From Rotaria macrura (taxonomy: Eukaryota; Rotifera; Eurotatoria; Philodinida; Philodinidae): a DNA stretch of 64,000 nt. Every line of letters starts with the position of its first letter. Position 1 is the first letter of the stretch. A program made the translations under genes and the position numbers. Positions 24,001-37,700 of the stretch are shown here, one piece after another. The stretch covers positions 132,281-196,280 of the forward strand of contig OENT01000103.1 of assembly GCA_900239685.1 (NCBI GenBank), read 5' to 3'. Under the pieces are notes generated by a model. It saw only the letters and a list, made by a program, of their open reading frames with translations. It was not told where the DNA came from and did not search any database.

Positions 24001-27000
24001 TGAATGGATAATCGTATTTGGAATGTAGTTAGTGGGAGACAATGATCGATTAGGTTTAGTAAACAATCTAACTTATGTGATGTCTAGTGATATAAATCAA
24101 TTCGTATCTGTTTACTTCGAATCAACAAAAACCTATTAGAAACAAAGAAAAAAGAAAGCGACGAGAAATGATTAGATATTTTAAGAGTGATGACGAAGAA
24201 CATTCAATACTAATACGAAATTTTTTGTCAAGTACCGAATTCGATTAACACAGAATCTGTCTAAACTGAAACGAGCATTTTGACCTTATATGCGTGTAAA
24301 AATTTTATATTGAAAAGATCACTAAAGATTGTGTTTGTTTTTATACTCGATTTTTATGAACTTTTTATAATTGCTTCAGGGATATATCTAATCAACTATA
24401 TTTATTCATCGATAGATTACAGAAAAGCAAATCATGATCTATATATAATATGGCCTATAGATCGATTTAAAGACACTAACAAATTTCCGAATATCTCAAC
24501 AACAAGTTAATTTTCATTTGTTGAGACATGCCACTATTGAGGAAGCTCGATTTTCAGGGCATTGCTGTAGTCAGTAGCAATATGACCGTTTACATTTTAC
24601 AACCACCAGGGATGCCCCGAGTCAACCAAGATTGTGGTGTGTAGGGAATTCTATTTGAGGTGAGGGTGTCAAATTAGTTTTACTAACAAAATCCAAGAAA
24701 ATTTTCGATTTATCACAAAAAAAAGATTACTTTTTCATGATCGTGGGGAATGTTATTATACCCCCGACACGACCCAGGCCGGAGCATATCGGAAAACCCT
24801 CGAACAAAGATGATTCGTTTAATTTGTAATTTTCTGTATATTGCAAGTCTTACTTACACTATGTAAACATAGATGGAACTATATTAGTTTGTTGACATCT
24901 TCGCTTGTCTATTTCGCACCAATCAACTGATAATAGATTGATTCTTGTAATAAAATGACTCCATGGATATAAAATATCTGAAAATTAACATGCTAGCATT
25001 GAAAATTTAGTTTTCTTTTTAAACAAAAAACTACAAGCAGAATATCAAAATAAATTATATCTGATATCAATAGAATGTTTTCTTTAAGTTTTGACTATGA
25101 AACATAATGTCATACTAAGAATAAATCTAATGGTGGTAGACTGATTGTACCTATGATATCTCTTAGCAACATTAAAAATCGGAAAATTGTTTATTAGATG
25201 TTACGGTGAATACATAGTCATTGATCGATAATTCTCTACTATGGTCATACAGGTTGACACTGAACAGCCGTGAAAATAGTGCTTTGTAGACCTCAGTAGT
25301 TAAGAAACAGATCTTTACAGTCCTGATATGAGTTCAAAAGGTGTACATTAATACAGATGGTTTGCTCGTAAGATTTTACATTCTGAATTTTTGTTATCAT
25401 GTCTATAAACATAGGAATTGTTCTTTTTTATTATTATTTTTCGATTCATCACTCTATGATCGATGTGGATGGAGATAACTAATTGAAAAGAAAATTTTTA
25501 GTAATGAACTTAAAGCTTCTGACGTATTCCTGAAAATGTAGTGTACACTCTTGGTCTGAATCCGCACTAATCTGCATCACATAAGTACATTTCATCTTTG
25601 ACATTCATATACTTGACAGTCTACAGTTTTCCGTCTCATAATCTCAGCTGGCTGAAGTATGGCAATTGACAACGAGGCCATCGACGGCAGAATTTCCTTA
25701 CTGACACCAACCTAAGAACTTCTGCTTCTAGACAAGTGTCATTCTTAACTGATTATACCCTCGAATAGTACTTTAATTATTTCTAATTTTCACACTAGCT
25801 CATGTATTTTTTGATGATGCATTCTATCATGATGAAAATCAACAACGTACATTGAACATGTTTGTTAAAGAGTTTTTTGAAGCAATCAATAAAGCTGCCG
25901 GGTAAATCGACATGCTCATATGTATTGACCATAGAAATCTCTATTTAAAAATTATCGATTTATTTTTTAGTATTGTTCATGATGTTGAGGGTATGAAATT
26001 GGCACCACCACAAAAAACAGCAACACCCTATGGTGGCCGGTTATCATGGCGATTACCAGGTGGAAATTTACTTGTTGTTCATCTTAAAGATAAACTTAAA
26101 GTTAGTAAGAAAAAACGCTGGAGTATGGTAAGTTCGAAACATGTATGTCTTTTCATGTTTAATCCTCGATGTGATGACTATGTTAAGGTTATGTATATGT
26201 ATTATTTACTTGGCTATCGCATTCTTGGTCAATGTGAACAACGTATGAAACAATTAATAAAATTAATTGAAGATTCACCTGATAAAAGAAATTATCGACG
26301 ACATTTTGATCAAAATGAAGATTTACACGTGTATTATAAAGATATTCTCGGTCCGCGTCTTTTACTTGAAGTAAGGTTTTATGAACGAATGAAAAAAAGA
26401 AACTAATTCTAAATGAATGATGATTGGCATCGTTTTTTCTCTCTTCTTTAAATAGGCCGAAAATACATTTATTTTATCTGTTGATGGTGATGTTGATTTC
26501 GGTCCGGATTCAGTTCGCATGTTAATTGATCGAATGAAAAAAGATAAGAAAGTTGGCGCTGTCAGTAGTCGAATTCATCCAATCGGTAGTGGCCCATTAA
26601 TATGGTATCAGGTGATTTTGTCAATCTCATATCATGCATTGAAATAGGAAAATATAATTGCGTCATTCTATTTTTTATTTTCACTAGAAAATGGAATATG
26701 CTATGTGTTATTGGTTACAAAAAACAACTGAACATAGTCTTGGTTGTGTTTTATGTGCTCCTGGTTGTTTTGCATTGTATCGTGCATCAGCATTGATGGA
26801 CGATAATGTTATGAAAGTATTTGCTGGACGTTGTGAATCACCGGAAGATTATCTTCTTCAAGATTTGGGTGAAGATCGATTTTTAAGTAAATTATTAATT
26901 GAACAAGGTTATCGTATTGAATATTGTGCTGCAGCTGATGCATATACACATGCGCCAGAGACATTCACAGATTTTTTCAATCAACGTCGTCGATGGATAC

Positions 27001-30000
27001 CATCAACACTCGGTATAACTGTGTCAATACTTAAGAATTATCGACGTACGATACGCATTAATGAAAGTGTCTCATTTTTGGCTGTACTTTATCATGTTTT
27101 CTATCTTGCTTTATACATATTAAGTCCAGCAACCATCACCATAGCTATAGCCGATGCATTTAATGCAACAACTGATATAGATGTGTGGGCTGCATATACA
27201 TTGGCTTGTTTTCCTGCCGTAGCATTTTTAATGATTTGCTATCATGATATAACAGAAGAGAAAAAGATTATTTGCGCTGCAATATTTGGAACTTATTATG
27301 CTATTGTCATGATGATTGTTGTTGTTGGAACAATTGTACGAATGGTTGATGGTTCATGGAAAACAACAGCAGTCTTTTTTCTTCTTTTCATGGGAATTAT
27401 TTTCTTCTTTACGGCTATATGTCATCCGTATGAATTAAGTAAGCATGAAAGATAATGACTATATCTTTAATTGAAAATAAGTTATGTGAGAATAGTACAT
27501 AGGTATAATGTATCATTAAGACGTAGGATAGAAGTATGTAGGATACAAATGATCGTTCACATTTAATTGATCTAAATAACCATGAAACTTGACTTTGACA
27601 AAATATCACACGCGTTTCTAGTAAATATGTTACTCGTTTTTGTCACAGATATGATTGATATGTGAAAACAAGGACTATATATTCATCGTTAAAGTATCTT
27701 TCTAATGTCCGAACAACTTCCTGAAGTATTGATTAAATCAGAGAACAGTGAAGACATATACTAGGATCGGAATTGAAAACGAAATGCAATGTTTCTGTGT
27801 TTAACAATAGCAGCTGCATCGTCTGTCACATTTTAATTCCATAGAGATTATCTTGACAGACTTTTCCCGCTTATTAATATAATTATTGTCTTTAAGATAC
27901 ATTTACATTCTATTTGAATGATAATGTCGTAGACAAGCAATAGCTAGCTAAGTTTCCGGGGAATTTTTTTCACACATGTTGTTAATAAGACTTACGTAGA
28001 AGTTATCCAACACGTTCAACACTATATATGAACCTAATGATCTGAGAATGTTGATAGTCTATTTTCATAGTTAATTACTTATGAATGGATAAACTTTCGT
28101 CAATGAATTTGAAGTTTCTTGTTTTATAAATGGAAATTCTTGTAATTGAATATGTATGAATCTTACAATACTGAATTATGAATTATGAATATAAAATATA
28201 TTATATTAGAACAGATAAATAATTATACATTGATCAAATATACTATCTCATTGTGTTTCTTATTGACATCATACGTATAGAAAGATTTGAAAGAATTCGA
28301 TAGGATTAGAATTTGTATCAAAGCTGTTAAGGTTCGATAATGATCCTGATCATTATCCTTGTTCAAATAATATATTGATGCTAACGAAGGAAACTAAATT
28401 ATTGATCTGTAAGAGTAGAAATGTTTTCATTTTCTTCTTTTTTTTTCTCATTTCAAGACTGTGTTCAACCATGTTTACTTTTCTTTCTTTGTGTTCCAAC
28501 ATCGTATGTTTTACTTGTCATCTATGCATTAACAAATTTAAATGCAAACGCTTGGGGTACACGTGAAGATATATTTATACCGAATCGTAAGAAAAAACAA
28601 AAATTTAAAAGTCAAGCTGAATGTTTACAATTTCTTGAACAACAATTTTCTAATGCAAAAAATTCCAATGAATTATTAGCTGTTGTAGAAAATTTAATAG
28701 ATGAATGCCATTCACAACGTACAGAATCAAGTGATCAATTATTAGCACAAATAACAGCTGTGTTAAATCGCATAAATATGTTTGATGATCTTGATAAACG
28801 TTTAAATAAAGGTTTAGATTTACATGGTCTTGGTTTAGAAGAACTTGTTGAAGAGCAAGAACAAAATAAAAGTAAAAATAAAAATCATGAACAAAAACAT
28901 AACGAACAATTAATGAATAAGTATGATGATCGTTTACATCCATATTGGTTTGATCATCATTTAGTTAAATATGCTGATGTCAAATATTTGAATGAAAATG
29001 AATTCATTTTTTGGAGACGTTTAATACAAAAATATTTGAAACCAATACATATGGATGCATTGGAAAAACAAAAACTTCAACTAGGTTTAAATGATTTACG
29101 TGATCAAGGTGTTTTTGCATTTTTCATGCTGGATGCATTATGGATAGCATTTGTCTTTTCTGTTTTACTTGCACAAAATCGTTTGAAAGATATGTTATTT
29201 ATTCCTGTGCCTATACCAAGTTCATACAATGATCATGCTATGATTGAACCATTAGGAGTCATGTTAATATTTTTCTTTGGTATTATATGTTTAATACAAT
29301 TCGTTGCTATGCTTTGTCATCGTTATAATACATTTCAACATATATTGGCATCGACAAAACTTCGTTCAAGTAAATTTGAAGGTGTGCGAATCGAAGATAT
29401 TATGGATATTGTCAAAATGCTTCAACAAATTAAAGTAAGAAAATAGAATGCCAAATGATATTTTGGCACATGCATTGTTGTTGCTGTGCTCTGTATTTTC
29501 TTCTTACTTTAGCCAATCGATGAAGAAAACGAGCCACTACCTGACTATAGTGATGGTGAAATGGACAAAAATGATCATCCACATAATGGAACTAAAGGTG
29601 GTGATGATGATGATCGATCTCAAGCTGGATCAGGAGATGATGATGTGTTTATACAAGCAGCAACTATTCAAGGTGAAATGAATAATGAATCCGCCGGCGG
29701 AAAATATCAACTTGTCGATGAAAATGGACCCATTTCTGTAAGATACATTGAAGTTCTCTTTTCTATACGAGAAAATGATTCTAAGAAATATTGAAACATT
29801 ATCCGAAATAGTTCATCATCGAATATTTTCCTTTTAATGAATGTCAGTACTCTAGAACTGATTTTCATTTTTGATAGACGACAAATGCTAATGTCAATTG
29901 GATCGTATCTTCAATTTGTCTTCAATTGAAAGATAAATGAAGTTTTATTTTTAGTTAACTATAGTAACCGTTTCATTTGAAACTATTACTATTCGATTGA

Positions 30001-31165
30001 TTTCGATCAGTAAAGAAAAAAATCGGATGTTTCGATCAAATTTTCTGGCCGTCTCCTGCAAAGTAAGAGCCATGGATAGACTTACCGAAATGAGTTTTTC
30101 TTCGAGTACTATGTTCTCAACAAGAATAGTTCAACCGAACATTGATAGTTCAATACGAATGCATTCGTTCATAGACAACTTTTGAGTTATATTTCCATGT
30201 TTAACTATGATCCAAACTCAAATGCAACACTCATAACTTGAACAATAAGATTAAGAACACAGAATTTTTCATCTTTGAATACATCTTCTTTCAACGATAC
30301 AATATTTCAGTGGAAATACATTTTTATGCATGGATAGGGTCTCGCTTGGAATAGGATCACCATTGAAATTTTCGTCATTTCAAAAAAACAATGTTGTGAT
30401 ATCATCTATGTTTCATGGAATATGTTCTCTCTATTCGATGAAATTATTTTGTTGTTAAATGAAAAGATGAATATACGATTTTCAAGTGTATCTATAATCA
30501 TAGAATACAAAAATCTTCGCTCTATTTCGAACTATTTTTCAACGAAAAAAATAATAAACAATAATTATTTTTTATTTACTTTAGCGAAAAATTCGTCACA
30601 GAATAAGTCGACGTAATCATGGTAAAGTATCTGATGAACGTCATCATCGTAAAGGTATGGATAATCCATCATTTCAACATGATGAATCTCAATATGGCAT
30701 TGAACGTATAGCATCACCAAAACGAAACCGAAAAATGCGGTCAAGTACGATAGTTTTTGTAGAATATTTAATTTTTAACATCTATTATTATCATAAATCT
30801 TTTATTTCGTATTAGGTGCGAGTCCATCGAAGAAGACACGCAATCCTAAAGCTCGTGCACACAGTGAAAACCGTCATCTAAGTTCTCATATGCGTTCATC
30901 GCAACAGCCAGAGGCATCAGTTTTAACAACAACTCAAGCTGCACCTTCTGGCTTACATCCACCGTCTTCACGTCATCAACGTCGTACACATTATAATAAA
31001 AAATTACAAAAGAAAAATTCACTTGATGCTAACTTTCGTCGTCGTGTTGAAAAACTAAAAGAAGCAACAAGTTCCACCGAACTCGATATGAAATTGCTTG
31101 ATAAAAAAATGACAAAAGTTCTTTTCAATATGCATGGTGTTCCAGTGGGACCGAATGTTTTATAA
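21064..31165 (+). CDS. CHS: Chitin synthase (family 2 glycosyltransferase, multi-pass membrane)
   Basis: Exons 21064-21255, 21318-21455, 21741-22661, 22719-23092, 23148-23293, 23590-23692, 23774-23853, 25799-25901, 25971-26127, 26188-26370, 26456-26611, 26688-27438, 28458-29434, 29513-29737, 30585-30744 and 30816-31165 join in frame to 1671 aa, close to the 1500-1600 of insect enzymes. The protein polymerises UDP-GlcNAc and exports chitin at the plasma membrane. The N-terminal third is a bundle of hydrophobic helices. The catalytic domain shows LCGTLWHE, WSMVMYMYYLLGY, DGDVD (809-813), GEDR (912-915) and QRRRW (950-954), all intact. A second helix bundle follows with AWGTRE (1134-1138; usually SWGTR) and a charged, likely coiled-coil segment. 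Two more helices follow, then a 200-residue acidic and then Arg/His-rich tail. The ATG is the first in the open frame. A single 1.9 kb intron (23854-25798) interrupts the gene just before the catalytic core. Confidence 0.96.
21681..21704. repeat. (AT)n microsatellite in chitin synthase intron
   Basis: About 12 AT units within the third-exon upstream intron (21456-21740). A shorter TA run lies near 21472. Confidence 0.85.
23854..25798 (+). other. Long chitin synthase intron
   Basis: Bounded by GTGCGT at 23854 and CACACTAG at 25798. It has no supported coding content. The block at about 24540-24800 is visibly richer in G and C than its surroundings and may be an inserted repeat, but no terminal repeats were found. 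Confidence 0.6.
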
Positions 31166-34100
31166 TTTAGAAAACTAGAAAATCGAATAAACAAAACATA
31201 AAACAAAAATAAACCAACCTTACAAAAACAAACAAACGCACACATTGTTCGCTATCATCATTTGCTATTTAATTGATCGCGTGAGAGTGTGTCGCATTGA
31301 ATTAATACATGTTCAGTACACACACATCGTCAAGGTTTGTGTGATCAGATGACAATTGAACTAACTCTTTTGTGAGCACACGAACGATATTTCTTCATCT
31401 TTTTTTTTTCTTTTTCTTGTTCGTTTAGTGAAATGATGATTTGGCGTACATTTAATATGTATATATGATTTTAATTTGTTTTGAATGAGAGATAACGACA
31501 GTTTTAAATAAATAATAAAATATATTATGAATCAATATATCATAAATAAAATCAAGAAGAATTCTTTTTTCGTGTACTCATGACTGACATGATTAGTGAA
31601 TCTTACTTTCTTTTTTATCATCATTGCGGAATCTATTGTGAGCTGTAATCTGACGACTGGCCCAATTCTCAACACCTGTCTATCTCAAGAAAAGCCGATT
31701 GAACTTCGGACGTGTGTGCATATGCACTCAGTCAATAGTATGCTTTCAACTGTTACTAATCTCTTACATTGATGTATTTTTGAACAGTATAGTACCAAAG
31801 GATAATAGTTTAACAACGCAAAAATACATATGCATGCTCGAGGCATCATTTAGCCTTTTCAAGCGATAATTTTCAATTCTTTTGGTCTAGTTCAATCAGC
31901 AGAAGTATTATTCTTTATAATACGTTTAGACATAAAATGTTCTCAACATAAGACGATATGTATTAATCTTTAAAAGACGCAAACATTTTCCTTAAGGTGC
32001 CGATCATAATTATGTCATATTTGTTTGGTATGATTACCGATGCTAAAAATTGATTTAATTATTTTCCTTTCTAAATTATATATATATGTATGTATATATG
32101 TACGTATATTATCCACACTTGAAATTATCTACCGATTAAAGAATATTTAAAGTTGTTTGTATTTTCATTCATACACCCATATTAGTTCCAAACATTTGAA
32201 GTTCGTATACTTGAACACATACATTCATATATACATGTATGTATACAATATCACGTCTTGTTCACTTGGTTGACTCGCATGAAATTGATATGAAAGAGAA
32301 CTAAACTGTACATTAGACGCGCCATATATTTAATACCTTTAATTTGTTCACATCGCCCCAGTGCCGTCAAATGGAATAGAAATTCTCAATGACATTTATT
32401 TCAATAAGAGACTGAACAAATACGAGAAAAATGTGTCTAAGAATATACATATATATATATATATATTCACATATCGTTATTCGATTGAAAGTAATCTGAA
32501 AAATAGGTTTAGATATGTATATGTTATAATTAAATTTTTATTGAATATATGTATATGAAAGTTGAGAAAATTTCATTTAATGAAATTTGATATACAAAAA
32601 GAAAACACGGAAAATGTATATATATATTAAATTATATTCATCAATGACTAAGGTTTCTTTAAAGAACTATTTACATATATTTTTTTTCTTAAAAGATCAA
32701 CGTATATTGTCTTTAAATTAGTTCTATGGTTTCATTTTAGTCATCGTTCAAAATTAATTTGTATCTATAAGACTTCGAATGAGTCGTGCTTATCCATATA
32801 TGATCTTTCTTCTTTGACTCGTTGAAGTAATCTTTATGTATGTACAAGATGTTGACATACATAGAAAGTTCAATTATATTCAGTTCCTCTTTCTTTTACG
32901 GAATGACATTCACCTGCATGTATATATGTGTGCATATATATATATACATGTGTGCGTCTGTGTGTTGTTCTTGATTGAAAAGAATTATTCTGATGACAAC
33001 GCCGACATCATAGAAATTCTCGATTCCCATTTGTTATTCATAATGTTGAAAATTCATAAATGTACGAAATGAGATTTGAATTCGAAATCACGTTCGTCAA
33101 ACAATGAATGCTTTTGGAATTTTTTTTCCTTTTTGTATTTCTATTCTATGTGAACATCTAATAATTGTTCATAATCAAAAGATCTCACTTTCTTTTATGC
33201 AGTCAATTGACTCTTTCCGCATTATTTCAAAGAAAGAATATGAAAAAAAAAGAACAGTAGGGGTGCTATATTTTCTTTTTCTTCTTTTTTTCTCGCACAC
33301 GTCTTTCTACATCGATTTTAATCAACTGTACATGAAGTTCATTGTCAGAAAGAAGTACTTATGACTTTTTTATATTCCACTCTAATATAGATGAAAAATT
33401 ACTTCCGTTTATCATACTTGAACCTGAAGAAAACAATAAAAGAAAGAGAGAAAGTATAGGAAAGTAGAAACATAATAATCGACATCTGATTAGAATGTTG
33501 GCCTTCTTGCGTCAAGATGCCTTGAGGCATCCTCTGTTAAAACAATTGTATATATGTGTATGTGTGTGTGTTTGAACATACACATACATGTATACATATT
33601 ATCTATTTGATGCCTTGCAGTCGTGTGTCCTTCTTTCATAGACTATCTCTTATCAGCTTCAGTCGGCATATTCACTAGAAAAAAAGAAGTAATGAAATCT
33701 TCAAGGTGCAAATGAATACTCTGTGTATAATAACAATTCCTTTCGTCTTCTTTTCTACTTTATTTTGTCTATGGAATGTATGAAATGGCGGCATCAGGGT
33801 CGGCGGCAGTGATATATGAAATTTGAAGACACTGTGTATAGTACCACATTTTACATCATTAGACTTTTCTCTTCTCCTTAGATGAAATCTAATACACTCA
33901 GCCACACAAAAAAAAATGACTTCGTGCGTGTTCAACATTGTGTAATGCAATCGTTATTATTCCACATTTTCTCATTCTAATGAGAAGATGACCGCGAAAG
34001 CTTAAGATTGTTTGAATCAGACTGACTACCGGTAATTAACAATAACGTGCATGCAGAGAGAAAAAAACGGGAAATCACGTCTGACATTGTGTGTATATAT

Positions 34101-34715
34101 ATATATATATGTATATGTATACATGTATGTATGCGTGTGTTCTGTTAAAACAATCACCGTTCACAGGACATAAATCATTGTTGAAACAGAAGACGAGAGA
34201 GAGAGAGAGTGAGTGAGATGGTCATTTCAAGTCACGTACAAAACGTGCGACTCATTTACTCCAATGAACTTCAGTTGTAGATTTCTTTTTGCGCTTCATG
34301 GCACAATTGAACAGACTCTCGTCCCATTTTTTTACGTCGTTTCTTCTACGATACACAAAAAAGGTGTGTTTTGTTCGTTTACTTTTCTTTCTTTTTCTCT
34401 TTCTTCTCTATGTTCTTTCTCGCTCTCTCTCTCTCTCCCTCTCTATCGTTTCTCGTCTTATTCTCTACTCAATGGTCATCATTGGTAGTTGTCCGACATA
34501 GAGAAAAGAGAAAAGGTTCCGTGTAAAAACATTTGCTAACTATGCATACATATACATTGAAAGACTAAGTATGTATACATACATATGTGTTGACCACTTT
34601 ATGTTAAGGTGGTGATATGACACTACCACCTATTCGAAGTCATTTTGTAATTGATACAGTAGATGTGAGAATCTTATTTTCTATTGTTTTCTAATTCTTT
34701 TTTTTTATTTTGTAG
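31166..34715. other. Intergenic region between chitin synthase and the Ig receptor
   Basis: Starts with the chitin synthase 3' UTR (AATAAA at about 31184). The rest is AT-rich with many TATATA/TGTATA tracts (32090, 32450, 32935, 34100). The open frames here are short and repeat-driven. The acceptor directly before the Ig receptor ATG implies an unseen 5' UTR exon or trans-splicing. Confidence 0.5.
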
Positions 34716-37700
34716 ATGCATTTCTTTTCAATATTATTCATTTTTTTAAATATCTTAATACGTACTCAAGCAACATCTATTCAAGGAATAAAAGCACGTG
34801 AAAATGTCAATGTGACAATGACATGTCGTCTTGATACAAGACAAAACTTATTAACAGCAAATTATCAAACATCTGCACGATCATTATCATCGTTTAATAA
34901 ACTATTTGATAATAATTACTCGGGTAATTTTATACTCTGGTATAAAGACGATGCACAAGTTATTGGTGTTAACTCAATATCGAATGATCCACAAAAATAT
35001 ATCATTCAACAAGAAAATTATTATACAAATCATTTGATAATACTCAATGTGCAATTAGAATCATCAGGATTATATAAATGTCAAAATTTTACAGCTAAAG
35101 AAGAAATTCTTTTTCAACTAAATGTGATGGGTATGTTCAAAACTCTACATGTTCTTTTCATTCCAGAAACACAACAAAAACCGACGAGTGTTTAGTATCT
35201 GAGATTAATCTTTTCTGACTCAACAGCGTATATGTCTGTTATTATTAGAATATGTCAAGCAAACCGTTGGTAGCAGTGTAGAGCCGATATGTTAATTCTT
35301 GCATCATATCTGACAACATCTAAATATCGAGATATCAGCATGAGTACTATGATAGAAGAAACAAAAAAAAAAGACTACTGTTTTCACGCTTCTATTACAA
35401 CATATACATCCAGCAGCTGTACAAAAGTTCCGGAAAATCAATCTCTTCCTTTTTTTACTATCAATGATAGGCAAATCGAGAATGAATCTTTTTCTCAGCT
35501 TGATATATATGTTGACATTTTTTTGACTTAGTAATTATTCTGATAGATGATGTAATAATCTTAAAAGAAGAAAATGAAAGTATGCGATACTCTACGTAGT
35601 ATTTTGAAGATGAACGACTCGTGCGTGAGAATCAAGAATATAATTACCAACTATTATTTCATCCGCATGACAGAATTTTCAGTCAAAGTTCATATTCATC
35701 GAGCTATATGTATTCTAGTATAGAGTCAATCGAGAGATCAAGGCAAGCATCTGCTACTTATGGGTACCTCTATAGACGTACAGGCAATGAATAAGGATGT
35801 CAATAAAGTTAATCATCAATCATTTTCCATTGAGAACAAAACTCGTTAATTTGGTGAATATACACACGTACGCATGTTTAATAGAAGAAGTTATTTACGT
35901 TCTCATCAACGAAAAGGTTACCATAAGTAAAAATTCTCTGTAGGAGCCAAAAAAAAACAACAAGAACAGTCGCACAATCAATTATAACAGACACAAGCCA
36001 TGTCTGCTCAATGCATATATATATATATATATCGAATAAATGAAAGATGACAAATGAATAATCAATTTTCTCTTTGCTTGTGTAAATCAGATAAATATTA
36101 AGATACTAAAGATGTGAGATCGAACTTGACCATATCTGATAGAGGTCTTTTTTCGTTCGTTCGTTCGTTTTTTTTTCTTCTTCTACAACTAATTAATATG
36201 AAAATGTCTAAATTTGACAAATAAATACAAAACAATTAGCCATCATCTTTGCATTGTCTATTATTTATCTGTCATCCGACAGGAAGAATGAACATTCATT
36301 AGATACTCTGGACAATAGAATTGAAAGGAAGAAAAAAAAAGAACACACCTTGAAATAATTACAGACAATTGAACAGGACGTGTTTCATATGTAGCATAGC
36401 CGCTTTAGCCTGGGGACATTGAATACAAGATATGTCACACCCCCGCCTTCAATATAGACACAATGTGTACGTGTATGAAAATATTTGTCAATCACTAACG
36501 AAATAGAAGCGGAAATGAAGGTGTCGTATATCTATAGACATACCATTGACACTAAAACGACTAAAGTAAATCAGATCAAACATTTAAAAATCTATGTTCG
36601 TTGGTTTTCTTTCTAGTGCCACCATCTCGACTTCGTCTCAGTCCATCACCACAGATGCCTGTGGCTGATAGAACGGCCGTTCTTTTTAACTGCACTAGTG
36701 AACGTGCTTATCCAATACCAACATTTGAATGGTATAAAAATGACAAATTAATTCAACGGTATTGATACATCATATAGAAGCAAAATGTTATTCTTTTCTA
36801 TTCATATATCCTAATGGAATTATTGTTTTTCTTAGTTCAATCGGTGTGAGTATTAACAATGAAACGAATGCAGGCAGCTTTTCAAGTTCATCTCTTTTAA
36901 CACTCGTACTTTCACCGATTGATCATGATCACATCCTACGTTGTCAAGTAACTAATGAAGCGAGTATACATGATACAAATGTTGAACTTAAACTCGATGT
37001 TTTATGTGAGTTGTATGCATATAGAATATTTATTAAAAGCTACTCGACTAGCTTTGTTTGATCATTCGACTGGTACAATTAGTTTCTTTTCTTTTTTCTT
37101 TTTGATTCGTTACTATTACAGTTAAACCCATTATAAATATATCATGGAACCAAAAATCATCACCAACAGCTCTAGCAGTAATTGAAAATACATCTGAAAT
37201 AATACATTGCATTATATCAGCTAATCCATCAGCATTGGCCAATATCGAATGGTTTAAAAATGATCAATTAATTCGAGGTAAAACATTCATGCAAAACATT
37301 TTGAATGACATCTGTGCCCGAGTTCGATGCATTGGTATAGTCATTCTGTGTTTTTGTTTTATAATCGAAAACGCCAACCGATCAATGTTTTATCAAATGT
37401 GTGAATTGAAAGGGAGGTTCCTTTCCGATTATGTGTTTAAAATTCCTTGAAGTTCAAAATCGTACCATCAAAAGAACAAACTCAAATCAAGTACTAAATT
37501 GAGTGGCTATCTACATTGAAGGGTTGCGTTTTATCCGAGTAGAATTATTCTCGACCGGATCCGGATGGTCGTATCCATTAGTACAGCCAGAATTAGTTGA
37601 CATCCGGTAGATCGTTTCGCAACTATAGTAAAGTTTCATTTAACATGAAAAGGTGTAATCCATCATTTCCGTCATAAAGATAAACAAAAACAAAAGACTG

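Noticed and set aside
28650-28943. Minus-strand 97-codon frame inside chitin synthase
   Set aside because: Shadow of the large 28458-29434 exon, which is supported by family similarity and phase.
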